64,000 nucleotides of DNA. Source: Pseudoips prasinana. Lineage: Eukaryota; Arthropoda; Insecta; Lepidoptera; Nolidae. The notes beneath the pieces are model-generated. The model did not search any database, was not told the origin of the DNA, and was given only the letters and a program-made list of their open reading frames with translations. Shown here in pieces: positions 1 through 10,560 of this stretch (the first letter of the stretch is position 1; each line of letters begins with the position of its first letter). Position numbers and translations under genes: made by a program. The stretch lies in assembly GCA_951640165.1 (NCBI GenBank), contig OX621266.1, forward strand, positions 3,472,001 through 3,536,000. Reading direction: 5' to 3'.

Positions 1-1
1 A

Positions 2-504
2 ATTGGCAGTTCTCGAATGCTTGGCAAAATTGACTGGACCCATGCCCCTCAAGTAACGTTTAAGAATACAATTATTCCATTTAGTAAAAAGGTCAAAAAC
101 TTGGGGGTATACTTTGACGAGACATTATCGTGGGCTCCACAAATTGAACAAACCAGTCGCAAACTATACGCCGCAGCTGGGTCGTTGAGGCGCTTATGCA
201 ATTTTCTCCCAACTGCCACTAAAATTGCCCTGGCACAGTCCCTTCTTCTTCCAATCCTTGACTATGCTGATGCCAGCTATCTTGACCTTACGGAGGATAA
301 ACTAGATAAACTCGAGCGACTTCAAAACTTCTGCTTAAGGTTCATATTTGGGCTCCGCAAATATGACCATGTCTCCGAATTTCGTAGAAAGCTCGAGTGG
401 TTACCCATTCGCCTTCGCCGAAATACTCACATACTTTCTCTTCTATATAGTATTCTATTTAATCCCACATCTCCCTCTTACCTCAAGGCTAGGTTTGAAT
501 TCCT
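2..504 (+). pseudogene. LINE reverse transcriptase C-terminal part, LINE-A relative, truncated at both ends
   Basis: The frame is already open at the left edge (codons before the ATG at 17 continue it), so this is the tail of a longer ORF2. It encodes the post-palm region of a non-LTR reverse transcriptase: NLGVYFDETLSWAPQ, then LLPILDYADASYLDL, then GLRKYDHVSEFR. The same order is seen at 22560-22860 and 63660-63930 with clear divergence, so it belongs to the LINE-A clade but is a different subfamily. Coding similarity stops near 504, where sequence of the 525 bp satellite unit takes over; the last ~14 codons of the open frame are satellite. The usual C-terminal SFTV...RLWNALP block and 3' UTR are missing. 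Non-functional remnant; clade (CR1/L2 group) inferred from the sister copies. Confidence 0.85.
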
Positions 505-1021
505 ATTAATATACATATATATTTCTAAAATCGACTCTAAACAATAGTTTTTGTGTATTTTGTACTGAAAACATAGTTTTTGGTCAATTACTTATTATTT
601 TTACATAGTGTATATAGCTTTTCTAATTGTAATATCAAAAACTCAAGGAAACGCATCCGCAAACACCCTATTTGCGGTTGTAAGACACATGATCTTTGAG
701 TTCTTTGGTATAAAGCCTAATTTTCTACTACAAATTATAGTTTTTTAGTGATATCTAATTAGTTTTCTACTGTACCCTAATCTGTTTATTTACTTACCTG
801 TTAGCTCTTGTCAAGACGCATCCAACGACATCGCCGACATGATGATCGCAACAGTATTTCATAAGATATTTGCAAGTTTAGAATTTTCATCACCCGAACC
901 GAGGTTACGAGGCGGGTAGTTTTTGCCCATACATTACGTATATCTCTATCCACAAACATACGATTCCAATCATTCTTTTTGTGTCTATCGTTTAATATTA
1001 GCCACCCTATATATGAAGTGA
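505..1021. repeat. Satellite-like ~525 bp repeat unit, block A
   Basis: This sequence recurs in blocks at 28489-29047, 34183-34278, 38157-38915 and 45324-46067. The unit starts at an (AT)n stretch followed by TTCTAAAATCGACTCT and ends with CTATATATAAAGTAACTTCG. In the 38 kb block two starts are 531 bp apart, which gives the period. No reading frame is conserved; a minus-strand 83 aa frame here is a shadow. Block A stops in AAGTGA, exactly where LINE-A begins, and the missing unit end reappears at 28489. Confidence 0.85.
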
Positions 1022-1235
1022 TTTTTTTTTGGAGTGTGGGTAGTTGAAGCAACTAGTTGATTTAACTTGGACTGTGTTAATTAAATAGAAAAATAATATT
1101 AAAACATATATAATTCTACTATATTTTATGAAATTTTACAATATTTAACTTACCAACTGCCAGACAAGTGTTCTCACATCTTTATCTCACCAAATAAAAC
1201 TAAAACTTTGTTGAACAAACAGTTACATAACAATA
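1022..1235 (+). promoter_or_regulatory. LINE-A 5' UTR with oligo-T start
   Basis: This is the 214 bp between the satellite junction and the ORF1 ATG. It opens with T9, then GGAGTGTGGGTAG. An internal promoter is expected for this class of element but no specific motif is recognisable here. Confidence 0.5.
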
Positions 1236-1708
1236 ATGGAAAACATCCAAACTACATTATTGGAGCTTAAGGAGATGTTTCAGAAGAGAATGACTAATGT
1301 AGAAGCAGAGATCAAAAAGTCATCAACAGTGTCAACATCCACCACACTTGCTGCTGAAGTTGCTTCATTCAAGTCATTCATGCTGCTGCAACTTGATACA
1401 CTACAGAAGCAAATTAATATAATCTCACATGGCATAGAGCATGCGGAAATCAGAAGTCGTCGAAGAATTGTGCTCCTACATGGTGTTGCAGAGCAGCCAA
1501 AGGAGGACACTACAGATGTTGCTGCTAAAGTTATTCAAGACAAGCTTCATCTAACTGACTTTTGTGCCACAAACATCCAGCGTTGCCATCGTATGGGTAA
1601 AGCTAGCTCTAATAATAAGCCCAGACCAATTCTCTTGAAGCTTATCAGGCAGGCGGACCGGGATGCCATTTGGTTTACAAAAACCAAGCTAAAGGGCTCA
1701 GGTATTAC
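1236..1708 (+). pseudogene. LINE-A ORF1, N-terminal part (interrupted)
   Basis: ATG at 1236. About 158 codons of an ORF1-type nucleic-acid-binding protein: a heptad-rich helical N-terminus (residues ~1-70), then RRRIVLLHGVAEQ, the start of the RNA-binding fold seen in many LINE ORF1 proteins, then QRCHRMGK and KPRPILLKL. It aligns along its length with the intact ORF1 at 60117-60899 (MTRRKVLLLHGVKSQ, ACHRLGSN, KPRPLLIRF). The frame is cut after GSGIT at 1708 by the nested LINE; the short tail to 1757 is inserted sequence. The C-terminal half lies at 5875-6118. ORF1 proteins of this kind coat the element RNA and act as chaperones during retrotransposition. Confidence 0.85.
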
Positions 1709-1768
1709 AGTCTCGCGCGCGCGCTTGTACCGTGCGGTTGAGTTGCGTCGTCGCTGACATACGCTAAG

Positions 1769-2998
1769 ATGACGTCAAAAGTAGTTAAATGTAAAAGTTG
1801 TAATATTGTGATTTGTGAAGTGTTAGCGTTCGTCCAAAATAAAATAGATGTTATGGATGAGGAGAGTTTGGTGAGGTTATGTACCTCTGCTTTCTCTGTT
1901 GAAGATATCGAATCGGCAAAAAGTTTGTTATTTGAGTCAATTAGCACTACGAGGAGAAAAATATCACGTAGACGAGACGGGAAGTCGCAAAGAGATCTTT
2001 ACGATGTGATAGCTGTACTCAAGGAAACTAACCCGGAGGAAGTACCAATTTTTGTGGCAAAGGAACTCCAAAAGCTTCCACCAGTGACGTTTGATCATAT
2101 CGACGCCACCCGACTTCTGAAGGATATTTTAGTTTTGCAAAATGAACTAAGAATTATTAAAGAACGCTACGTAACAATTGAGCAACTTAATGATTTGAAA
2201 AAGGAGTCTTCTGCGCAATGCAATCAAAATCAAAATTTAGTACATTCGATAAATATCAGTCACAAAAGAGGGGGTAGTAATGTAAATAATTCATGTACGA
2301 ATGGAACGGTTATTTCCGACCTATCTCAACATGTAGATGAGTCGACCCGCGTTTCGTTAATACGTGACGACACGATTGGAAAGCGTTTGTCCTTATCGCC
2401 CGCAAACAATAAAAGCACGTCGGTCTCGCTCACGCGTGAACTGAGTAAGCATGTGCAGGGCGCCACCGCGGGTTCGACTCCTGGGCCGCGCACCGATTGC
2501 ATATCATCGGTTCGGCCTAAGCAACAAGCGTCGAGTGGTAGTGATGTAAGACAACAAAATCTGCTAGAAAACAAAGTTGTGAATGAATGGAAGGTAGTGC
2601 AGAGGAAAAAGCCGAAATACCGTTTTGAAGGTTGTAAAGGAACTGCCGTTGTGGAGCCGAATAACAAGTTTCGAGCAGCGGATATAAAAATACCACTTTT
2701 CATCACTAATGTTAATAAGGAGACTACAGAGAGTGATATAAGTGGATATATAATGACAAGAGCCCAGACGACCGTCACGCTTAAGAAAATTGAAATGAGG
2801 AAAGAAAGAAATTATAATGCTTATAAAATTCTTGTACCACAACACAAACTCGCCTTGTTTTTAGACGATAACCTGTGGCCAGAAGGAGTATCTTTTCGGC
2901 GTTTTATTTACTTCAATAAAACCAATAGTCGGGAAGATGATATGAAAAGTTTGAATAGTGTGACTAATCAAATAAATAACAATGGTTTTACAAACTAA
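1769..2998 (+). CDS. ORF1 protein of nested CR1/L2-type LINE
   Basis: This 409-residue ORF starts at an ATG 60 bp into the element. Near the N-terminus is a lone CxxC pair (KCKSCNIVIC), then an acidic helical region (residues ~25-60), a basic patch RRKISRRR, a leucine-rich stretch at ~110-145 that may form a coiled coil, a low-complexity middle, and a C-terminal part (~305-385: DIKIPLFITNVNKETTESDI, then VTLKKIEMRKE) that resembles a small RNA-binding fold. Its role as the RNA-binding partner of ORF2 is inferred from position. The stop overlaps the ORF2 start by 17 bp in another frame, which suggests coupled or reinitiated translation. I do not recognise the exact family. Confidence 0.8.
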   Translation: MTSKVVKCKSCNIVICEVLAFVQNKIDVMDEESLVRLCTSAFSVEDIESAKSLLFESISTTRRKISRRRDGKSQRDLYDVIAVLKETNPEEVPIFVAKELQKLPPVTFDHIDATRLLKDILVLQNELRIIKERYVTIEQLNDLKKESSAQCNQNQNLVHSINISHKRGGSNVNNSCTNGTVISDLSQHVDESTRVSLIRDDTIGKRLSLSPANNKSTSVSLTRELSKHVQGATAGSTPGPRTDCISSVRPKQQASSGSDVRQQNLLENKVVNEWKVVQRKKPKYRFEGCKGTAVVEPNNKFRAADIKIPLFITNVNKETTESDISGYIMTRAQTTVTLKKIEMRKERNYNAYKILVPQHKLALFLDDNLWPEGVSFRRFIYFNKTNSREDDMKSLNSVTNQINNNGFTN

Positions 2999-5783
2999 AG
3001 CAACAACTTCACTCATTACTTTTAACTGTAAATCAGTTAAAAGATCAATAGATTGTGTACGAAAGTTATGTAAGTCGGCGGATATCATAGCATTGCAAGA
3101 AACATGGCTGCTCCCTCACGAGATACCGCTTCTTGGCACCATTGACCAGGACTTTGCGTACAGCGGCATATCAGCAGTTGACACCTCTGAGGGCATACTT
3201 AGAGGTCGACCCTACGGCGGGGTTGCAATATTATGGCGAAAGAGCGTATTTCCGGATGTGTCTGTAATTGAGTGCAATAATCCTCGCCTCTGTGCGATAA
3301 AAGTGACTATTGCCGGTCGTGTCTTTCTTGTGTTCAGTGTGTATATGCCTACAAACTCGGTGGACAACTTGCCCGTTTTTACGGATTGCTTCAGTGAGGT
3401 ATGTGCTATTGTGGATAATTTTTCTGTGGAAACTATTTTTGTGCTGGGTGACTTCAATGCACACCCGGGTGAGTTATTTAGTAAAGAATTAAACTGTTTA
3501 TGTGCGGAAAATCAATGGTCATGCGCTGATATTGAGATTTTAGGTAATAATGTCAGTAATTACACATTTGTTAGTGACGTATATGGCTGTACACGGTGGC
3601 TAGACCACTGCGTTGTTAGTCACTCAGCTAGAAAAACAATAACAAATATCTGTATATTATATGATACTTTTTGGTCTGATCATCTCCCGATGGTTATTGA
3701 ATGTGAGTTATATGAAATTGTATGCAAAACATTTGTTAATGATACTAGTCAAAATAAAAATAGTGTAATATGGGGTCAGAGAAATAAACATCAGATAAAT
3801 TTATATACTGAGTTATGTAATAATAAATTAAAATTAATAGATTTTCCTGAGGAATTTAGTCAGTGCTGTTCTAATGTTTGTAATTGTATTAATCACAAAA
3901 GTAGGATCGATATACTATACAGTAATAATATTAGGGTATTAAGTGAAGCGGCTATTGATAGTAGTAAGAATGTGGATTATTTAAGTAGAAAAAAACATTT
4001 AGTTACTGGATGGAATAAACATGTACGAGAGGTGCACCGGGACGCTAGGTCTAAATTTTTAACCTGGGTTTATCATAACAGACCGCGAACGGGTGAAATA
4101 TATAATGAAATGTGTGAGAGTAGAAAAATATTTAAGAAAAAGTTGAAATGGTGTCAGGACCATAAAGAGCAGGTTAAAATGGATGTCATCGCTGAGCACA
4201 GGGAGGCGAAAAACTTTGGGGACTTTTGGAAGGCTACAAATAAATTAAATCACAGACCTGGCCTCCCTGCTAGTGTGGAGGGTGTGAGTGACAGTATGGA
4301 GATAGCTGAACTTTTTAAAGACCATTTTACTGTAAAGTCCCCTTTGGGTCCTTCAAAGAAGTCTGCGGGACCTGTGACAGTCGGGTCGGGCGAACTATTT
4401 ATTGTAACAGCAAAACAAGTTAACAATATTATATGTAACATGTCGAAAGGCAAGTCACCCGGTCACGATGGGCTCAGCATCGAGCATCTGAAGTATGCCG
4501 GTGTACATTTACCGCGTATACTTTCAATGTTTTACACTTTGTGCCTAAGTCACTCTTACCTGCCAGCTAGTCTCATGAGGACTATTGTTGTGCCAATAGT
4601 TAAAAATAAAACAGGGGACTTGTCTCAAAAATGTAATTATCGGCCAATATCTCTAGCTACAGTAGTGGCCAAGGTATTGGACAGTGTGCTTGACACGGAA
4701 CTTGAAAAGCAATTAAACATACATGACGCTCAGTTCGGGTTTCGGCCCGGACTCTCTACTGAAAGCGCGATACTAAGTCTCAAGCACACTGTGCAATACT
4801 ATACAGAGAGAAGCACTCCGGTTTATGCATGTTTTCTGGATCTGTCAAAAGCTTTTGACTTGGTGTCATATGACGTGTTGTGGCAAAAGTTAAAGAAAAC
4901 AGGTGTCCATGCACAAGTACAAATGTTATTCCATTACTGGTATGCCAACCAGATCAACTCCGTTAAGTGGGCTGACAGTTTCTCGGATACATACAGGTTG
5001 GAATGCGGGGTTAGGCAGGGTGGGATAAGCTCTCCCAAGCTTTTCAACCTGTATGTAAATGAGCTGATACTTGAACTCAGCGGTGCACAGGTCGGATGCT
5101 CAGTCGATAATGTTAGCATGAATAACTTTAGTTACGCTGACGACATGACATTGCTTGCTCCAAGTGTTAGCGCTTTGAGAAGACTGGTAGCGATTTGTGA
5201 AAAATACGCAGACAACCATGGCCTCATATATAACTGTATGAAAAGTGAATACTTGGTTTTCAGGGCCTCTGGTAAGTGTCCATCTGTTGTACCATCAATA
5301 ATGTTGAGTGGGGTTGAGTTGAAGCGAGTACAACAATTTAAATATCTAGGCCACTACCTTACCGAGGACCTTGATGACCAAGTGGATATTGAAAGAGAGC
5401 GCAGGGCAATGGCGATCAGGATTAATATGTTGGCCCGCAGGTTTGCTCGCTGTAGTAACGATGTTAAAGTTACTCTTTTTAAAGCATACTGTCAGACGTT
5501 CTACACGAGCAGCCTGTGGGTTAAGTATACCCAGAGGTCGCTTAATGTGCTGCGCGTTCAGTATAACAATGGCTTTAGGATGCTATTAGGCCTGCCCCGC
5601 TTTTGTAGTGCCTCTAGCATGTTTACAGAAGCTAGAGTGGACGGCTTTCATGCCATTATTCGTAAGCGGGTTGCCTCTTTACTTATTAGATTGCGGAGCA
5701 GCACTAATGGCGTCCTAAAAGTCATTGCTGAGAAGTATAACTCCTGCATTATGAAGGAGTTCTTAAGAGTCCTCATGAAGTAG
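2982..5783 (+). CDS. ORF2: endonuclease-reverse transcriptase of nested LINE
   Basis: The ORF is 933 residues and uninterrupted. An AP-type endonuclease lies at the N-terminus: LITFNCKSV (~residue 13), catalytic-type QETW (~40), GDFNAHPG (~157) and SDHLPM (~230). The reverse transcriptase occupies ~480-740: NYRPISLATV, FGFRPGLST, motif A CFLDLSKAFD, VRQGGISSPKLF and catalytic YADDM. The thumb region has FKYLGHYL; the C-terminus is helical with no zinc knuckle. It nicks target DNA and copies the element RNA at the nick. All key residues I can locate are present, so the copy may be competent. The clade (CR1, L2 or Daphne-like) is uncertain. Confidence 0.92.
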   Translation: MVLQTKATTSLITFNCKSVKRSIDCVRKLCKSADIIALQETWLLPHEIPLLGTIDQDFAYSGISAVDTSEGILRGRPYGGVAILWRKSVFPDVSVIECNNPRLCAIKVTIAGRVFLVFSVYMPTNSVDNLPVFTDCFSEVCAIVDNFSVETIFVLGDFNAHPGELFSKELNCLCAENQWSCADIEILGNNVSNYTFVSDVYGCTRWLDHCVVSHSARKTITNICILYDTFWSDHLPMVIECELYEIVCKTFVNDTSQNKNSVIWGQRNKHQINLYTELCNNKLKLIDFPEEFSQCCSNVCNCINHKSRIDILYSNNIRVLSEAAIDSSKNVDYLSRKKHLVTGWNKHVREVHRDARSKFLTWVYHNRPRTGEIYNEMCESRKIFKKKLKWCQDHKEQVKMDVIAEHREAKNFGDFWKATNKLNHRPGLPASVEGVSDSMEIAELFKDHFTVKSPLGPSKKSAGPVTVGSGELFIVTAKQVNNIICNMSKGKSPGHDGLSIEHLKYAGVHLPRILSMFYTLCLSHSYLPASLMRTIVVPIVKNKTGDLSQKCNYRPISLATVVAKVLDSVLDTELEKQLNIHDAQFGFRPGLSTESAILSLKHTVQYYTERSTPVYACFLDLSKAFDLVSYDVLWQKLKKTGVHAQVQMLFHYWYANQINSVKWADSFSDTYRLECGVRQGGISSPKLFNLYVNELILELSGAQVGCSVDNVSMNNFSYADDMTLLAPSVSALRRLVAICEKYADNHGLIYNCMKSEYLVFRASGKCPSVVPSIMLSGVELKRVQQFKYLGHYLTEDLDDQVDIERERRAMAIRINMLARRFARCSNDVKVTLFKAYCQTFYTSSLWVKYTQRSLNVLRVQYNNGFRMLLGLPRFCSASSMFTEARVDGFHAIIRKRVASLLIRLRSSTNGVLKVIAEKYNSCIMKEFLRVLMK

Positions 5784-5874
5784 GAGTACTAACATAGGTT
5801 TAAGAAAAATTGTAACTAACACTATGGATGTTTATCTGAAAATAAATTGTTATTATTATTATTATTATTATTAC
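5784..5874 (+). repeat. 3' UTR and (TTA)n tail of nested LINE, with TSD
   Basis: A short 3' UTR is followed by a TTA-repeat tail at about 5849-5872, and then ATTAC, which duplicates 1704-1708. The next bases continue the ORF1 codons of LINE-A. Confidence 0.8.
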
Positions 5875-6118
5875 TCTGTCAGAGTTCCTTATTAAATCCC
5901 TTCATGACGTCTTTCTTCATGCCAGGCGAACTCATGGATTGAGTCAATGTTACACGAGGGACGGATATGTCTATGTCGTGGCCGGTGGTACTCGCCATCG
6001 AGTAACTACGATAGCTGAGGTCGATAATATCCAGCAGAACGTTACTGCCAAACCATCTGATGCAGGACAGAAACCGGCATTAACAAGATCTAAACGCCAG
6101 GCCACTTTGAAGAAGTAA
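5875..6118 (+). pseudogene. LINE-A ORF1, C-terminal part (downstream of insertion)
   Basis: The frame reads LSEFLIKSLHDVFLHARR and continues to a TAA at 6116-6118. It matches the C-terminal half of the ORF1 at 60117-60899 (LSEFLTKPRHDVFMAARQ), so it is the continuation of the frame cut at 1708. It carries the end of the RNA-binding domain and a basic tail ending in KRQATLKK. The piece is too short to stand out without the sister copy. Confidence 0.88.
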
Positions 6119-6741
6119 TGTTTGTCGTCATTGCTTATCACATCAATAAAGTTTTAATAGAAGCATAAAGTTGACACAGGTATCGGGTAAGCAAAGCATC
6201 ATCTTGTCCGCTGGCACCTTTGCTCACGGTTATAGTATTTACCCACTTTTCATGCTAACTATTACTATAAAACTTGTTTTGATACCGCAAACTTAAAATA
6301 TTTTTATAGATAATGTAAAAAACTACGTTTAATTATTCGTCAATAACCTAACTGTCAACGTCAACATGTCAACATAAGTTGCTCTTGTACGTTCAAATTA
6401 ATAAGTATTCTCATGAGCATGGTACCGTCGGACAAGATAATACTTAATTTTTCTTTATCTTCTTAAAGTAGTTATTATTTTGTTTGTTTTAGTAAATTGT
6501 TTCACATATGCCCGATACTTGAATTAATGCTTAGTTATGTATTGTTTATATAGTTTTAATTTATAATACTTGGTTTTGTTACATATACACAACTGGCAGT
6601 TGGACCATATATACTGAATAATAAATTAGTATAATTTTAATTGGAACTATATATTTAAGTAGGTTAGATATTTAAGTATTTAGATAAATTATTATTTATA
6701 TATTTTAAACATATTATTATTATTATTATTTATGTCATAAA
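6119..6741 (+). other. LINE-A spacer between ORF1 and ORF2
   Basis: AT-rich, about 620 bp, with no frame or RNA gene visible. The relative at 60900-61325 has a 426 bp spacer in the same place, so this is an ordinary part of the element. A (TTA)n stretch lies just before the ORF2 start. Confidence 0.75.
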
Positions 6742-8454
6742 ATGTCTAGTGGTGATTATTTCTCAGTAATAAGTGATAGTGTTAGTTTTGAAAGCATTCC
6801 GTCACTTAGTGAAAATCTTACAGCTCTGTTTTCTGATGTTCCCAGAGATTTCAATGTTGTCCATATTAATGCCCAAAGCATTCCGGCACACTTTTCCGAT
6901 ATGCTGGCTAACTTCGATTGTAAGAATTTACATGCTATTCTTGTCTCAGAATCTTGGCTAAAGCCTTGTCTCCCTTCAGTTTCTTATAACTTGCCAGGTT
7001 TCCATCTTGTGAGGAATGATCGCTCTGTAGGTGGTGGTGGGGGTGTAGCTATTTATCTCAGGTCACATATCCCATACTCCATAGTCGATATCTCAGCGCA
7101 ACCTGCACCACCAAATGCAAGCGAGCATCTTTTCTTGGAAATTGAACTCCAACATACTAAACTTTTACTCGGCGTTTACTATTCACCTTCTCTAAAAATT
7201 AACTTTTTCTCTTCTTTAGATATTCTTCTCGAAAAGCTTGTTCCGTCGTACAGCCAAGTTATCATTATGGGTGATTTTAACACCTGCCTTCTTAAGAAGG
7301 ATTCTCGAGCTTCAACTTTTATTTCTACAGTAGAGTCAAATAACCTGATCGTGTTGCCGCTAAGTGCCACACATCATTTCCCAAATTCCGTTCCTTCTCT
7401 TCTTGACCTTACAGTTGTATCCTCTGCAGAGCACGTAATTAAGCACGGTCAGTGTTCAGCAGACTGTTTCTCCTATCACGACTTGATTTACTTATCCTAT
7501 AAGGTTCGTCCACCCAAGGCTAAATCGAGAATTCTTCTGCAGCGCAGTTTTCGTGCGATGAACCTAGAAAATCTTCGGGGGGATGCTAGTAATCTAGACT
7601 GGACACCTCTTTTTTCGGCTGATTCCATGGATGTCAAGGTGAACTATTTTACGAAATGCCTCTTGCGTTTATATGACAAACATGCTCCCGTACGCCCTGT
7701 AAAAGTGAAGCACCTTCCAGCACCATGGTTGACAGACGACCTTAAGTCAACAATGAATAAAAAAGCAGCGGCTAAGTCCAGGTATAAGGCCCGCCCTAAT
7801 TCACAAAATTGGGAAAAATTTGTTATTATTCGTAATCACTGTAATAAGGTGTGTAGGAAAGCGCAACGCCAACATATCCATACCTCTGTGGAAAACGGAG
7901 ACCCAGCTAAGATGTGGAAATTTCTTAGATCACTGGGAGTTGGAAAATCTCGTCAAGAAACTATTCCAAAAGACTTAAATTTTGATTTATTGAATCAGCA
8001 TTTCTCATCGTCGTCTGATATGAATAAGTCAGTTAAATTAAATACTATAAGAAATCTATCTCTGCTTCCAACTCCTGATCATTCACCGTTTTTCTTTAGT
8101 CAGTTTACCGATTGTGATGTTAAGAAGAGTATTCAATCAATCACTTCTAACGCGGTTGGTAGTGATTGTGTTAGTCGTAATATGATCCTTCCCATTTTAG
8201 ATGAAATCCTTCCTGTCATTACTCACATTTTTAATTATTCCGTTTCCAGTGGCTCTTTTCCATCACAATGGAAAGACTCACAAATCACTCCGCTGCCAAA
8301 AAAATCCAATCCTCAATCCTTTTCTGAGTACCGTCCGATATCCATACTACCCTTCCTCTCAAAATCCCTTGAACGCCTTATCCATAACCAACTCAATTCT
8401 CTCCTGAATCCTTTCCAATCCGGTTTCCGTCCGGGTCATAGTACGACTTCAGCG
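6742..8454 (+). pseudogene. LINE-A ORF2, endonuclease and N-terminal RT part (truncated)
   Basis: ATG at 6742. Endonuclease: FNVVHINAQSI, SESWLKP, GGGGGVAIYL and MGDFNTC. At the usual SDH position it has SYHDLIYLSY, a form shared with the copy at 61326. The RT begins with YRPISILPFLSKSLERL and FQSGFRPGHSTTSA. LINE-A coding ends at 8454, where the tail of an antisense LINE starts; the last codons of the open frame come from that tail. An 18 bp in-frame segment between two AATTCT repeats, present at 21930 in the other copy, is absent here. The catalytic RT palm is missing from this piece; it survives at 22018-22340. Confidence 0.9.
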
Positions 8455-10560
8455 AAAGAAAAGAAAGAAAGAATATATATTTATTAGACACAAAGTACAT
8501 CAGTATAAATTAAATAAAAGTAATAGTAATAAGGGTACAACACACAGAAGAATACATAAAAAAAAATGATACTTATAAATAACAATTAATACATTTTTCT
8601 ATAACATAATTTTACGCACCTATTCGATGTGGTACCCATACTAAGCACCTTTGTGACTAAAAGGCCACAGTTCAGCATTCTGCCACAGATGACTGTAGCG
8701 CTGATTTTCAACTGTGGCCAACGGCCATCCATATAAAAATAAATATAAATATGACGGTGTAATAGAACATACTAAATAATGCAAGCAGTTGAAAAATAAA
8801 ATAAATACATCCAGAAATAAAAACAGGTGGTAATAATTGATTTTGTTACAAAATATATGAATTAATAGGAATATAAATTAAAATTTGAATTAAAATTAAA
8901 ACGTACACTATTGTCACAGAATTGTTTACCAAAACACTAGATTTCACATGTTAACTACTAAGTGTTGGAAAGCTGAATTTCCAAAGCCAACGATTTTATT
9001 TTTGATTTGAAATTAACAGGATTGTTAATATTTCTTACCGGTGGTGGTAAATTGTTTCAACACTTAGAAGCGCAATACCTAAAACTGCCCCTAAAAGCCG
9101 ATGTTTTATGACGCGGAATCTTTAACACAGAAACTGATGCACGGGAGGGATACCTACTGTCCACACTACGCCAAGAGAGCTTCGAAGGAAGGTATATTGG
9201 CTTGCCAGTCTTGACTATACCAAATAAAAGTGTAGCCAGATGAACCTCCCGTCTGTATTTCATTTTTAAAACTTTCCACAGGTTAAGATAGGGTGTTACA
9301 TGGTGTCGTGGAGGTATCTTGAAGCAGTACCTTGCGCAAGCATTTTGAACCCTTTGTATAAGGTTAGAAGTTTTGGCTAATGTTTTTGGACCAAATACTA
9401 CGTCAAGATAATTGAATTTGGAAAGGATGAGTGATTCTACTAATTGTATTCTCATGTTGATACTAAGGTGATCGCGTATATTATAGAGTACCTTGAGGCG
9501 ATAAAAACAGTTTTTAGCAATACAAGCTATATGTTGTTCGAAGCGTAGGTTTTCGTCCATGAGCAAACCCAGATTTCGAGCCACAGTTGCACGTTCGATG
9601 CTGTCAGTATCAATACGAACCTGAGGGGCTAAGGACACTATTCTGTCAACTGTAGTCTTGGCACCAAGTATCATATATTTGGTTTTAGAGGCATTGAGTA
9701 CCAAACAGTTACGTTTTGCCCAGCTGTTTATGCTTTCAAGGTCTTCATTAATTTTTTGGACTGCCTCATCAACCCCACCTGGCTTAGCAGATAAGTAAAT
9801 CTGGACATCATCCGCATAGATATGATAATTACAATGCTGGATATGATCCACAATGTCTGCGCTGTACAAAATAAACAACAGAGGCCCTAAAATGGATCCC
9901 TGGGGTACACCCCTATTAACAGGAGTAAGATGGGAGCGGGATACGGAGCCGTCGGCACCTTGTACCTCTACCAGTTGCATACGATTACTGAGATACGAGT
10001 CAAACCATTTAACTGCGGTCGGATGAAATCCATAATTTGAAAGTTTTGATAGCAATAGTGGAATGTTAATGCAATCAAATGCTCTAGAAAAGTCTAGCAA
10101 GACTAGTAGTGTCCCCATACCCTCATCTTGCGCAGCTAAGATGTTATCAGTAACGTCAAGCAGCGCGGTGGCAGTACTCCGTCCCTTCCTGAATCCAGAC
10201 TGCAGATCAGGTAAAATATTATTATTTTCTATGTATTTAGTTAGTTGCAAACTAACTGCCCTCTCCAACACTTTAGAAAGACATGGAAGAATACTGATGG
10301 GGCGCAAATCTTTAACCTCGGTAGGATTAGGTATTTTCGGTATTGGGCGTACAATTGCCGTTTTCCATTCTGAGGGAAACTTCGAGTTAAGTATTGATCT
10401 ATTTACTAAAGTTGTAATTACTTCGAAGCTTTGCGGTAAAGATAAAGTTAGCATATCCAGTGATAATTCATCAAACCCCATGGCATTGGACTTCAGGGTC
10501 TTAATGATATTCCATACATCCAAGTTGTCTACAGTATTAAGTTTGAACGTGGTAGAGCAC
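8455..10560 (-). mobile_element. Antisense 5'-truncated LINE inserted in LINE-A ORF2
   Basis: The 3' end of this minus-strand element lies at 8455 with a (TTTC)n-type tail, followed by ~500 bp of AT-rich 3' UTR (8455-8957) and then RT coding to 10560. There is no endonuclease domain, so the element is 5'-truncated. Comparison with the second LINE-A segment shows that bases equivalent to 21997-22465 (469 bp) are missing across the insertion. No TSD is evident, consistent with insertion-associated deletion or later rearrangement. Confidence 0.8.
8958..10560 (-). pseudogene. Reverse transcriptase of the antisense LINE, with one internal stop
   Basis: The minus frame from 10560 encodes the RT: LRPISILPCLSKVLER, LQSGFRKGRST, motif A LLDFSRAFD, GVPQGSILGPLLF, catalytic YADDVQ, then ARNLGLLMDE. 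It meets a TGA at 9057-9059 at the place where related proteins have the tryptophan of the RLWN/CWNNLP motif, and the same frame then continues for ~32 codons to TAG at 8958-8960. A single nonsense change at the tryptophan codon explains this. The N-terminal endonuclease is absent through truncation. Clade: CR1/L2 group by the C-terminal motif, not certain. Confidence 0.88.

Larger units (their letters stand above)
1709..5869 (+). mobile_element. Nested near-complete CR1/L2-type LINE in LINE-A ORF1
   Basis: A 4.16 kb element with a short 60 bp 5' UTR (GC-rich CGCGCGCGC start), two overlapping ORFs, an 86 bp 3' UTR and a (TTA)n tail at 5849-5872. ATTAC precedes the element at 1704-1708 and recurs at 5870-5874, after which the ORF1 frame of LINE-A resumes. 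The TSD length is slightly ambiguous because the tail is also ATT-rich. Both ORFs are open, so this copy looks young. Confidence 0.85.

Noticed and set aside
801..1052. Recurring minus-strand frame of 73-109 codons in satellite blocks A, B, D and E
   Set aside because: The frame length and ends vary with block borders, and differences among copies do not favour synonymous changes by eye. Treated as chance frames in a repeat.
2326..2778. 150-codon minus-strand frame
   Set aside because: Antisense shadow of the nested LINE ORF1.
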